This document shows positions 1 through 8,417 of a DNA stretch of 15,538 nucleotides, piece by piece (within the stretch, counting starts at the first letter, position 1; every line of letters starts with the position of its first letter). The notes under the pieces were generated by a model. The model was not told the DNA's origin. It ran no database searches and was given only the letters and a program-made list of their open reading frames with translations. Origin of the DNA: Acidobacteriota bacterium (lineage in GTDB: Bacteria; Acidobacteriota; Terriglobia; Terriglobales; Acidobacteriaceae); the NCBI GenBank assembly GCA_021793595.1, contig JAJYSL010000093.1, forward strand, positions 1-15,538, given 5' to 3'. The position numbers were made by a program, and so were the translations under genes.

Positions 1-1
1 T

Positions 2-421
2 TCCGATCTCAATCTCCGGGTATATATACGCGATTACTATGTACGCAATGGAGAGACAGGATATGCCGAATATGGCAGCGGGTGGAAAAATAGCTCGTTA
101 CTCGGGTATTCAAATCTGGGGAGCCGGTATTCGCTGAGTAAGAATGCCTTCGCCACATGGACGCCAACTATCCTTGCCCAGGGCAAGTATGACGTGCAGT
201 TATATAAAGTCGCCCACGCGAATTCTGATCACTGCGAAAAAGTAACGGTAAACTACGCCGGCGGTCTATCCACCCAGATGATTGATTTCACGACAGGACC
301 GGACGGCTGGGTCGACCTAGGAATCTTCCCTTTCGTCGTCGGATCATCTGGTTTTGTGCAGGTAGCAAGTTCATGTACAGGAGCCCTACGCGCCAACATC
401 GTGAAGTTTTTGCGGAAATGA
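2..421 (+). CDS. C-terminal part of a protein ending in a golvesin/xanthan-lyase-type domain (5' truncated by window)
   Basis: The frame is open from base 2 to the TGA at 419-421, so only the last 139 residues are present; the methionine codon at 194 is internal and not a start. The visible part is one beta-rich domain with the pattern of the golvesin/xanthan lyase C-terminal module: an aromatic-rich start (RDYYVRNGETGYAEYG), a central ATWTP followed by a GKYDVQLYKVAH strand, then GWVDLGIFPF and a terminal strand ending RANIVKFLRK. In known proteins this module sits at the end of secreted polysaccharide lyases, peptidases and other exoenzymes and is thought to bind or anchor; I infer the missing upstream part is an exported enzyme but cannot say which. 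Base composition is AT-rich like the receptor that follows. Domain call is from memory of the pattern. Confidence 0.65.
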   Translation, partial: SDLNLRVYIRDYYVRNGETGYAEYGSGWKNSSLLGYSNLGSRYSLSKNAFATWTPTILAQGKYDVQLYKVAHANSDHCEKVTVNYAGGLSTQMIDFTTGPDGWVDLGIFPFVVGSSGFVQVASSCTGALRANIVKFLRK

Positions 422-441
422 TATCGGAGAAGGAGAAGTAG

Positions 442-483
442 ATGAACCACGCAAACTCAGATGTTATTAAGATCACAGATTAA
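442..483 (+). other. Possible 13-codon leader ORF ahead of the receptor gene
   Basis: An ATG at 442 is preceded by AAGGAG (430-435) with 6-base spacing, a good ribosome binding site, and the frame closes at TAA 481-483 after 13 codons (MNHANSDVIKITD). It ends 19 bases before the preferred receptor start, and the receptor's own AGGAGG lies in the gap. It could be a translated leader coupling translation to the receptor, or a chance ORF. No attenuator hairpin is evident. Low confidence. Confidence 0.2.
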
Positions 484-491
484 AACTGTTC

Positions 492-497
492 AGGAGG
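492..497 (+). promoter_or_regulatory. Shine-Dalgarno AGGAGG fixing the receptor start
   Basis: A perfect AGGAGG stands 5 bases before the ATG at 503. It decides between that ATG and the earlier in-frame ATG at 461, which would only add 14 residues before the signal peptide and has a poorer, more distant site. Confidence 0.75.
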
Positions 498-502
498 AAT
501 TT

Positions 503-3500
503 ATGCAACAACGAAACCGCTTGCAACGCCATAGACTCAATTGTGTTAGTTCGTATATGATATGTTTTGTTTTTGTGACGCTGGCACTTGGCTCGGCAGT
601 GGCTCAGCAAGGCACCGGGAATGTCGTGGGAACCGTCGACGACACGTCGGGGGCAGTAATCAGTGGTGCAGAAATAAAGATCGAGAATATTGAAACTCAC
701 AAGATATTCACAAGCAAAACCAATGAGTCAGGCTTTTATGCATCGTCGCCCCTAATCGTCGGTACGTATCGAGTGTCAGCCTCACTGCCTGGATTCAAAA
801 CAGCTATTACTGACAACGTTATCGTTGCCGTTGACAGACGTGCAGAAGTTGACCTTACACTAGAGGTTGGAAAAGCCAGCCAGTCGGTGGTAGTTACTGC
901 TGCTCCCCCCGAGATGAACACAACAAGTGGAACACTTGGAGTAGTCCTCGCAGCAAAGCCGATACACGAACTTCCATTAAATGGTCGTAATGTGTTGGCC
1001 TTGGAAACACTGACACCAGGCGTGAGAAACAACATCGGAGCCACTCAAGAGGGATTTGCCAATAGAGGCGATATTCTATCTGCAACTAGCATCAATGGCT
1101 CACCAACTGGATCAAACGGAGATATTCTTGATGGACAAAACAATCTTCAAGCGGTAACAGGTGAGACTGCTATAAATCCAACGGTAGATGCAATCCAAGA
1201 ATTTAAAGTGCAAAGCGGGGTAATGTCTGCGGAATATGGATTTACAGCTGGCGGTGTTGTGAATCTGGTGAGTCGTTCTGGAACAGACCAGTACCACGGT
1301 ACTGCCTATGAATTTTTCCGGAATAACGCGCTCGATGCAGAGAATGCCTTCACACCTGCAGGCTCGCCAAGCCCCGAGCTTCGATATAACCAGTATGGGG
1401 CTGCTGTTGGCGGTCCGATCATCCATAGGCGAACTTTTTTTTTCGGGAATTGGGAAGAATTTCGCTATGTAGAAGGATCACCACAATACATGACTGTCCC
1501 TACGCCACAGGAACGAAACGGCAACTTCTCTGATCTATTCGGAACGAATGGAAAACTGATCCAACTCTACGATCCTTCAACCACTACTCCGAATCCGAAT
1601 GGGGCCGGCTATGTAAGAAGTCCCTTCCCAGGCAATGTAATTCCTCCGAGCCGTCTAGATCCAGTTGCACTGGCGATCCAGAAAGATTTTTATCCACTTC
1701 CAAATACAACTCCAACGAATATCCTGACGCATGCCAATAACTTCTCATTTCTTCCAACAACCGTATCCTTCATGCGTCAGGCACTAGGTCGCGTCGACCA
1801 TCAGGTAAACGCCCGGAACTCTGCTTTCATTCGATATGCTTATGACGATAACCAGACGAACGATGGAGCTGCTTCAAGTGTCGCTGCTCCGGCGTTGTAC
1901 CCAAATCCAATAGCTGCCAATCGTTACGATAACATGAGAGTTCAAAGTGCCATTATTTCGGACACACAAATATTTTCTAACTCCTTGACAAACACTTTAT
2001 TTGTGGCAGCAACAAGGGTAGATTTTTCGTTTCTTGCTGCTAGTTATGGCCAGGGGTGGCCTCAAAAGCTCGGACTTCCGACTTCAATTCCCTCATTTAC
2101 GCTTCCTATTGTGAGTAATGGACTCCCGAATTTCAATGGAACGGCAGGATATAGGGCCTACACAAACCCGCAAGTCGCTGACACGGCCATGAAAGTTATT
2201 AGAACACATACAATTAGCTTTGGCGTAGATTGGCGAAAAAATATCGGCTCAAATGCACAGATGAACGCGCCTTCTGGGTCTTTTAACTTTCCCTCGACGC
2301 TTACTGGAAACCCTCAAGTTCCAACCGGAACCGGTAGTACCTATGCAACTTACCTGCTTGGAGCAGTCGGTTCAGCTGTGCTAACAGCCACTACAGGGGA
2401 AACTGATCGAAGCTTTGATATGAGCGCATTCGTGCAAGACGATTGGAAAGTATCGGGCCGTCTTACCGTAAATGCTGGCCTGCGCTACGATTATCAACAG
2501 CAGCCATACGAGCAAAATAATGGGTACAGTAACTTTAACCTCGCTGCAAGAGATCCGGTCAATGGGTTTTTAGGTAGCATGGAGTACGCAACTGTCGGCG
2601 GATTTGGGAGGAACTTTGTTAAAGAAAACTATGATGATTTCAGCCCTAGAATCGGCTTTGCATACAGCGTGACAAAAAGCTCCAAGACAGTACTACGGGG
2701 TGGGTATGGAATATATTATCCACTTACTTATAATTCGCTGTATACTGGTAGCACTCAGGGATTTTCTACTACTTCAACTGTATATAACCCTCCTGGCAAT
2801 AATACAAACTATCCTGCTTTTCAGTTTTCTCAGGGTGTTCCGTACCCAGAGCTTAAGCCGCTTGGTGCTGGATATGGCCCTAGTGGATTTCTAGGCGGAA
2901 CGGTGACATCTACACCTGCAAAGTCCCCGACGCCGATGTCCCAACAATGGACTCTCACACTGGAACAACAGCTACCAAAGAATATTGTGGCGCAAGGAAC
3001 ATGGGCTGTAAACGAAGGCTCTGATTTTGTAGCTGGTGGTTACAATATGAATCAAATAAACCCAACATATTTGTCGTTGGGCCAATCCCTAGAAGATCAG
3101 GTTCCAAACCCGTATGCAGGCAAAGTTCCAGGTGCGCTCGGTGCTCCAACAATTAGCCGTCAGCAATCGTTACTTCCATTTCCATATTATTCTTCAGTTA
3201 ATATCGCTAACCCGCATGACGGCGGCTATAACGGGCAATATTTTGAACTAACCGTGGAGAAGCAGTATCAAAATGGACTGATGACATATTTTGGATATAC
3301 GGCTGGAAAACTGCTGGATGGTAGCATAGCTGCACCGCTGGCATTCTTAAGCTCGGCGACGAGCCTTACTGGATATCAAAATGTATATGATCGTGGAGCA
3401 GAGTTTTCATTAGATCCTACGGACGTTTCGCAGAGAGCGACCATTAGTATTCTGTACGATCTTCCATTCGGATCAGATCGCCGTTTCAGGTCAAATCGAG

Positions 3501-3976
3501 CCTATTTGAACCAATTGATTGGCGGATGGCAAATCAATACGATAGGAGTTATCCAAACAGGTTTTCCACTGGCGATTCAAGGAGCAAATAATTTTACTGC
3601 CAGCCGGCCAAACTATGTTCCTGGAGTCAGCCCAAACCTTTCCCATCGAACAAAAACTGAATGGTTCAATACAGCAGCTTTTGTTAATCCTCCTGATTTC
3701 ACCTTCGGTAACGTGCCGAGAACCCTCCCAAGTACACGAGCACCTGGAACCGTGAACTTTGATTTATCTCTTTTCAAAACGACACCGATACACAAGCAGG
3801 TTGCGTTGCAATTTAGGGTTGAGGCATTTAATGCATTTAACCACGTCAACATGAATGCACCCAACACTTCATTTGTTCCGGGTGCAAATGGTTTGAACGC
3901 TAATGGGGCGTTCGGAACGATTACGAGCGCATCTGATGGTCGCGCGATCCAACTTGCACTCAAACTTATTTTTTAG
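503..3976 (+). CDS. Oar-like TonB-dependent receptor with N-terminal carboxypeptidase-regulatory-like domain
   Basis: An outer-membrane active transporter of about 1157 residues, energised by TonB. From the ATG at 503: a basic N-terminus, a hydrophobic stretch at about 18-33 and a Sec-type cleavage site SAVA|QQ near residue 34; a carboxypeptidase-regulatory-like beta-sandwich at about 37-122 (GNVVGTVDDTSGAVISGAEI); the plug with LPLNGRNVLALETLTPGV at about 157-174 and the hallmark EFKVQSGVMSAEYG then SGTDQYHG; then a long barrel ending in LALKLIF with a terminal phenylalanine, the usual outer-membrane assembly signal. The architecture and length match the Oar-type receptors that are numerous in Acidobacteriota. 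No SusD partner is next to it, as is normal for that phylum. The gene is markedly AT-richer than those downstream. The substrate is unknown; oligosaccharide uptake is inferred only from the neighbours. Receptor identity is secure. Confidence 0.93.
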   Translation: MQQRNRLQRHRLNCVSSYMICFVFVTLALGSAVAQQGTGNVVGTVDDTSGAVISGAEIKIENIETHKIFTSKTNESGFYASSPLIVGTYRVSASLPGFKTAITDNVIVAVDRRAEVDLTLEVGKASQSVVVTAAPPEMNTTSGTLGVVLAAKPIHELPLNGRNVLALETLTPGVRNNIGATQEGFANRGDILSATSINGSPTGSNGDILDGQNNLQAVTGETAINPTVDAIQEFKVQSGVMSAEYGFTAGGVVNLVSRSGTDQYHGTAYEFFRNNALDAENAFTPAGSPSPELRYNQYGAAVGGPIIHRRTFFFGNWEEFRYVEGSPQYMTVPTPQERNGNFSDLFGTNGKLIQLYDPSTTTPNPNGAGYVRSPFPGNVIPPSRLDPVALAIQKDFYPLPNTTPTNILTHANNFSFLPTTVSFMRQALGRVDHQVNARNSAFIRYAYDDNQTNDGAASSVAAPALYPNPIAANRYDNMRVQSAIISDTQIFSNSLTNTLFVAATRVDFSFLAASYGQGWPQKLGLPTSIPSFTLPIVSNGLPNFNGTAGYRAYTNPQVADTAMKVIRTHTISFGVDWRKNIGSNAQMNAPSGSFNFPSTLTGNPQVPTGTGSTYATYLLGAVGSAVLTATTGETDRSFDMSAFVQDDWKVSGRLTVNAGLRYDYQQQPYEQNNGYSNFNLAARDPVNGFLGSMEYATVGGFGRNFVKENYDDFSPRIGFAYSVTKSSKTVLRGGYGIYYPLTYNSLYTGSTQGFSTTSTVYNPPGNNTNYPAFQFSQGVPYPELKPLGAGYGPSGFLGGTVTSTPAKSPTPMSQQWTLTLEQQLPKNIVAQGTWAVNEGSDFVAGGYNMNQINPTYLSLGQSLEDQVPNPYAGKVPGALGAPTISRQQSLLPFPYYSSVNIANPHDGGYNGQYFELTVEKQYQNGLMTYFGYTAGKLLDGSIAAPLAFLSSATSLTGYQNVYDRGAEFSLDPTDVSQRATISILYDLPFGSDRRFRSNRAYLNQLIGGWQINTIGVIQTGFPLAIQGANNFTASRPNYVPGVSPNLSHRTKTEWFNTAAFVNPPDFTFGNVPRTLPSTRAPGTVNFDLSLFKTTPIHKQVALQFRVEAFNAFNHVNMNAPNTSFVPGANGLNANGAFGTITSASDGRAIQLALKLIF

Positions 3977-4056
3977 CCGTGATATTTCTCCACGATTTGA
4001 ACGTTGATTTGCGTTAGGACAGGATTTGTACGGCCCACGACGAGGTGATGTAACGC

Positions 4057-6504
4057 GTGGCAGGGTGCCCGGGCATTGGAGGAAAGTTGTCGATCAATCG
4101 AAGAAGCTTTGTAGGTCGCCTGGCGATGGCGGCGGGTGCTATTTGGCAAGGGAGGCCGTCCCAGCTCCAGGCTGCCGTCTCGCCATCAGTCGAACCCTCC
4201 CCGGTTCCCTCGCCCAGACAGAACGAAATCGGCGGCCATGTCCGGCCCGGGACCATCGAGATCATCCATCGGAGCTTCGATTTGGTTGTGGTGGGTGGTG
4301 GAATATCGGGCACATGCGCTGCCATCAGTGCCGCCCGCAATGGCAGCATGGTGGCGCTAGTGCATGAGCGCTCCACACTGGGAGGAAATTCTTCAAGCGA
4401 AGTCAGGCTCTATCCGGAGGACACCTGCTCCTTCAGCACTTGGATCAAGGAGTCGGGGATACTGGAAGAAATCTCAACAGAGGAGCGTGTACGCAACTGG
4501 GAACCGTACATTGAAGGCTTGATGAACTCGCAGTGGGACCTGGTGCTGTACGAGTGGGCCAAGCGGGAGAAGAATCTCACGCTCTTTCTCAACACTACGA
4601 TGCGCGAAGTCGAGATGGCAGACCAAGCCCATATCCGGGCTATCCACGGCGCGCAGTTGGGAACGGAAAGAGAATTCGTTCTTGAGTCACCCCTCTTTGT
4701 GGATGCTTCCGGGGATGGCGTCCTGGCCTATCGCGCGGGAGCTGAATTCCGCTGGGGCAGAGAAGCGCAGTCGGAGTATCACGAGCCGCTGGCTCCCCAG
4801 CAGGCCAGCGATAAGCTGATGGGCAATACGCTTTTCTTTCGGGCCAGGGACACCGGCCGGCCGGTCCCGTTCAAGCGGCTGGACTGGGCTGCACAGTTCG
4901 ACACCGAACAGGATTTGACGGACCGCGATCATGGATTCATCGAGGGTGGCTTCTGGTGGATTGAGGTGGGTTCCCCACTGCATCCGATCAAGGACAACGA
5001 GGCGATTCGGGATGAGGCGCTCCGTCAGTTGCTGGGGGTCTGGGACCACATCAAAAACCGGTGTACCGACGATGGCGTGCGTGCCCGGGCAGCCAACTAT
5101 GCATTGGAGTTTGTCGGCTTCTGGCCCTATAAGCGGGAATCGCGCCGGATATTGGGTGACTACGTGCTGGTGGAAAAGGACGTGCGCAATCCGTCTGCGC
5201 ACCCCGACGACATCGCATACGGTGCATGGGGAATCGACATTCACGTCCCGGGAGGAATCCTGGAGCGGCATGTCGCCCCCTACCCGCCGCCGCGGTCCGA
5301 TGCAAATTTCCCAACCATGGGCACCATTCCCTACGGGATCCCGCTGCGCGCATGTTATTCGCGCAACGTCGTCAATCTGCTAACGGCGGGTCGTCCGATC
5401 AGCGCCAGTTATGTGGCCTTCGCTTCTTCGCGGGTGTTGCCGACTGGCGCAATGGTTGGCCAGGGAGTGGGGCTGGCTGCGGCCTTATGTAAAAAATATC
5501 GATGCCAGCCGAGGGCCGTTGCCGCGCGGCACGCCGCTGAGCTACAACAACTGCTGCTGCGGCAAGACGCTTCGATTCCCGGTGTCGTGAATACGGATGC
5601 CCGCGACTTGGCGCGCACCGCCGAGGTCACCGCCAGCGGAGATGCCCGGCTCGAATTTCCGGAGTCGGATGCCTTCCACCCTGCCAGCTTTCCTCTGGGC
5701 CAGCTTTTCCCGGTGTCGACAAATAGGTTGGAACGAGTTGAGCTTCTGATGGAGTCCAAATCGGGGACGGTGCAGACTGTCTCTCTGTGTCTGCGCCAGG
5801 CGGGGCACGTCTGGGACATGCGGCCATCGCGGGAGATTGCAACCGCCGTTGCGTCCATTCCCCCGTATTTCAAGGGACACATCTCCTTCCCGCTGCACGC
5901 CGGGACCGAGCCGGGAAGCCTCTATTTTGCACATATCGAACGGAATTCCGAGATTGGCTGGGCACTCTTCAAGGAAACGGAAGGGGAGGCGTCGAGGATT
6001 CCGGCTGGGACTACGGCGGCCGACCTTCCCGGCGGCACGATGTGGCGTCCTTTTACCAATGGCCAGTGCTTTGCCCTCCGGGTGCTGCCGGAGCAACATC
6101 CCTATCCCGCGAGCAACGTCGTACGCGGCACCAACCGTCCGGACCTCTGGACAAACCTCTTCGTCTCTGACCCTTCGCAGGGGCTTCCCGCATGGGTGGA
6201 ACTGCGCTTTCCCCATCCAGTCCAGTTCAATCAGGTGCAGATCACCTTCGATACCGACACGGACCGCCGCATTCGTCTGCCACTCTTCCGCTATCCAGAG
6301 TGCGTGAAGCGATACGAAATCGCCGTTCCCCAGGGAAGCGAATGGAGGACCATCGCCAAGGAAACGGACAACTACATGCGCCGCCGCGTGCATTCAGTGG
6401 AGACCACCATATCGGACCGGCTACGAATCCATGTTCAGGAAACGAATGGCTCCCCGAGTGCACGCATCTATGAGGTGCGTGTCTATAACGAAGCTGTGGG
6501 ATAG
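4057..6504 (+). CDS. Tat-exported FAD-dependent oxidoreductase with discoidin-like C-terminal domain
   Basis: A predicted periplasmic or extracellular flavoprotein of 815 residues. The chosen GTG start at 4057 follows GAGGTGAT (4042-4049) by 7 bases; an in-frame TTG at 4087 behind GGAGGA (4078-4083) is an alternative and would give a shorter, more typical signal peptide. A twin-arginine motif (INRRSFVG, about 12-20) precedes a hydrophobic stretch and a small-residue site around 38-42. The dinucleotide-binding fold starts at about 74 with FDLVVVGGGISGTCAAISA and the acidic end of the second strand (VHERSTLGGNSS); this layout is that of the FAD_oxidored (PF12831) group. The last 120 or so residues (GLPAWVELRFPHPVQFNQVQ ... 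ARIYEVRVYNE) look like an F5/8 type C (discoidin) sandwich, suggesting carbohydrate binding. The substrate is unknown; oxidation of a sugar is plausible from the neighbours. It is 80 bases behind the receptor but much more GC-rich. Confidence 0.82.
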   Translation: MAGCPGIGGKLSINRRSFVGRLAMAAGAIWQGRPSQLQAAVSPSVEPSPVPSPRQNEIGGHVRPGTIEIIHRSFDLVVVGGGISGTCAAISAARNGSMVALVHERSTLGGNSSSEVRLYPEDTCSFSTWIKESGILEEISTEERVRNWEPYIEGLMNSQWDLVLYEWAKREKNLTLFLNTTMREVEMADQAHIRAIHGAQLGTEREFVLESPLFVDASGDGVLAYRAGAEFRWGREAQSEYHEPLAPQQASDKLMGNTLFFRARDTGRPVPFKRLDWAAQFDTEQDLTDRDHGFIEGGFWWIEVGSPLHPIKDNEAIRDEALRQLLGVWDHIKNRCTDDGVRARAANYALEFVGFWPYKRESRRILGDYVLVEKDVRNPSAHPDDIAYGAWGIDIHVPGGILERHVAPYPPPRSDANFPTMGTIPYGIPLRACYSRNVVNLLTAGRPISASYVAFASSRVLPTGAMVGQGVGLAAALCKKYRCQPRAVAARHAAELQQLLLRQDASIPGVVNTDARDLARTAEVTASGDARLEFPESDAFHPASFPLGQLFPVSTNRLERVELLMESKSGTVQTVSLCLRQAGHVWDMRPSREIATAVASIPPYFKGHISFPLHAGTEPGSLYFAHIERNSEIGWALFKETEGEASRIPAGTTAADLPGGTMWRPFTNGQCFALRVLPEQHPYPASNVVRGTNRPDLWTNLFVSDPSQGLPAWVELRFPHPVQFNQVQITFDTDTDRRIRLPLFRYPECVKRYEIAVPQGSEWRTIAKETDNYMRRRVHSVETTISDRLRIHVQETNGSPSARIYEVRVYNEAVG

Positions 6505-6884
6505 TTTTCAGTATGCGGCAGAAGAGGAGTTGAGGCCAACGCAGGTCAGCCGCAATGCGATATCTGGTTCGTCATCCCTGATGACCTCTGAAGTGGGGAC
6601 AACCGCATGGCTGGGGAGGTACGTGGCGCAAATCGGAAGTAACGGCGGGCGCTCCTTCTGACCTATTTTTTGGTTACCGGTTTTCCTAGGGAGATGCTTC
6701 ATATGATCGCCGATAGGAGGTTGTCTTGCTTCATCGCACCCATGAGAATCAAGACTTAGTAATTAGTGGAAGCGCCTTTGGAACGTCCGTTGGCTCTGAT
6801 GCTGATGGCGACCTGACTACTCAATGAATGACTTTCCGGCTCAGCCGGAGGATCGTTACTAACTTCTGACGAAAGAGAGGACCG
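6505..6884. other. 380-base intergenic gap without a supported gene
   Basis: No reading frame here has a convincing start, length or recognisable family; the 76-codon frame overlapping the end of the flavoprotein gene is low-complexity and lacks a good start. The gap holds a short GC hairpin (6836-6848) near its right end. It is the longest gene-free stretch between intact genes and probably contains the promoter of the gene at 6885, but I see no convincing -35/-10 pair. Confidence 0.5.
6836..6848. repeat. Short perfect inverted repeat CCGGCTCAGCCGG
   Basis: Six bases mirror exactly around a central C (in practice a 5-pair stem with a 3-base loop). It lies 36 bases before the start codon at 6885 and lacks a following T-run, so it does not look like an intrinsic terminator. 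It could be an operator half-site pair or a 5' leader hairpin; function unknown. Confidence 0.35.
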
Positions 6885-8321
6885 ATGCTTTCCTTCGCAC
6901 GATCGCTATCCCGCCGTTCCGTCTTGGCCGCGCTCGCAGGTTCCGCCGGCTATACATGTGCTCAGAGTTTCCTCCCGGGAATTCCCAACGTCGGCTTCAA
7001 AGGCGACGATGACCCGCGACGTACCGAGTGCGGCATCGGTGCTCTGATGCCCTGGGCTGACGGGCTGTACGCCATGACCTACAACTCCTCTGGCACCGGC
7101 GGCAAGGCGAGCGGCGCAAAAAGTGGCAGCGGGCTCGGCTTGTACCGCATCGATGAGACGCTGAAGCCGACACAGCTCGATGTGATCAACGGCGTCCATG
7201 CCAACCGCTTCATCCACCATCACTCGAATCAATGCATCATCGGGCCTTACATCATCGACGCCGGCGGAGCGTGGCGGCGCATCGAGGGACTGCTCGGCCA
7301 CCGCCTCACATCCACGATGCCGCATCTCACCGATCCGGAGAACCGCGTCTACTATCAGACGATGGAAGGCCTATTCCTTGAGATGGATATTACTGATTTG
7401 AAGCCCCGCGTGTTGTTCGACATCACCGCTGACATGAACATCAAACAGCAACCCCACTTCAAGGGCGGCTATACCGCGCAGGGGCGTGTGGTGGTAACAA
7501 ACAACGGCTTCTTCGCTTATGGGCAAACGGATGCCGGGCTGTTTGAATGGGACGGAGGCAAAAGCTGGCGCAGAATCTCGGACAAGCCTCATATGGATGT
7601 TGCGGCCCGGCAAAATATGGGAAGTGTGATGTTCAGCTCGGGCTGGGACGAGAGGTCGGTATTGCTCGATGCGCTGGTGAACGGCGAGTGGCAGCACTAT
7701 CGCCTGCCCAAGGCGTCACATGCATTTGAACAAGGCTGGCAGACGGAGTGGATGCGCATTCGCGAGATTGAAACCGAGCACTTCATGATGGACATTCAAG
7801 GCATGTTCTATGAGCTGCAGCCGATTGCGTTTGAAGGCCACATTTGGGGCGTCAAACCCGTATGCCAGCACTTGCGTACCATCCCGGATTACTGCAGCTT
7901 CCGCGGCCTGCTGGCCATCGGTGGCAATGAAACGACGCCCAATGTGGACAACAATGCTGTGCTGGGCCAGCCGCAAAGCGGCATCTGGTTCGGCAAGTCA
8001 GACGACCTGTGGAGTTGGGGCCAGCCCCAGGGCTGGGGAGGCCCATGGCGCAATGACGCGGTGACAGCCGGCGCGCCGTCCGATCCGTTCCTCTTCACGG
8101 ACTTTCGCCGCAAGGTACTGCACCTCGTGTCGGAGAAGACTGCCGAGGTAGAAATCCAGATCGACTTTCTGGGCAACGGCACCTGGGAGAAGTACGAAAC
8201 CATCAAGCTGAATGGAGGCGGATATCACCCCGTTCTCTTCGAAGATGCCTTCAGCGCGCAATGGGTTCGCCTGATTCCGAGCGTCTCCTGCAAGATGACT
8301 GCGGAGTTCATGTTTACGTGA
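6885..8321 (+). CDS. Tat-exported protein of an unnamed family, beta-propeller-like
   Basis: 478 residues; the ATG follows GAGAGGA at 6874-6881 by a short spacer. A twin-arginine motif (SLSRRSVLAALAG, about 7-19) and a CAQ|S-type end near residue 27 mark an exported protein. The mature part has many short strand-like segments with repeated turns such as HLTDPENRVYY, GLFLEMDITDLKPRVLFD, GLFEWDGGKSWRRIS and GIWFGKSDDLWSWG, which is how six- or seven-bladed propellers read; there are also conserved-looking motifs PHFKGGYT, KASHAFEQGWQTEWMRIRE and PQGWGGPW, rich in His, Trp and acidic residues. From memory, close full-length relatives occur beside sugar-degradation genes in Bacteroidota and Planctomycetota and are annotated hypothetical; I know no assigned activity. 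It may be a lyase, lactonase-like enzyme or glycan-binding protein. The gene is real; the function is not known. Confidence 0.8.
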   Translation: MLSFARSLSRRSVLAALAGSAGYTCAQSFLPGIPNVGFKGDDDPRRTECGIGALMPWADGLYAMTYNSSGTGGKASGAKSGSGLGLYRIDETLKPTQLDVINGVHANRFIHHHSNQCIIGPYIIDAGGAWRRIEGLLGHRLTSTMPHLTDPENRVYYQTMEGLFLEMDITDLKPRVLFDITADMNIKQQPHFKGGYTAQGRVVVTNNGFFAYGQTDAGLFEWDGGKSWRRISDKPHMDVAARQNMGSVMFSSGWDERSVLLDALVNGEWQHYRLPKASHAFEQGWQTEWMRIREIETEHFMMDIQGMFYELQPIAFEGHIWGVKPVCQHLRTIPDYCSFRGLLAIGGNETTPNVDNNAVLGQPQSGIWFGKSDDLWSWGQPQGWGGPWRNDAVTAGAPSDPFLFTDFRRKVLHLVSEKTAEVEIQIDFLGNGTWEKYETIKLNGGGYHPVLFEDAFSAQWVRLIPSVSCKMTAEFMFT

Positions 8322-8417
8322 ACAGAGTCCAAACTGGCAGCAGGACAATAATCGACAACAGGTCAACACTTCGCATCGCTCTACGTCGTGTCTCTCTTTT
8401 TATAGCCGAGGTTCGAC

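Noticed and set aside
461..502. Earlier in-frame ATG for the receptor at 461
   Set aside because: It adds 14 polar residues ahead of an already complete signal peptide, and the perfect AGGAGG before 503 is the better initiation site.
4011..4056. Inverted repeat GCGTTA ... TAACGC around the flavoprotein ribosome site
   Set aside because: Only 6 pairs with a 34-base loop and no extension on either side; expected by chance.
5542..6393. 283-codon - strand frame inside the flavoprotein gene
   Set aside because: GC-rich antisense shadow of a well-supported + strand gene; no family pattern.
6431..6661. 76-codon + strand frame overlapping the end of the flavoprotein gene
   Set aside because: It starts inside the conserved C-terminal domain in another frame, lacks a ribosome site and has no recognisable pattern.
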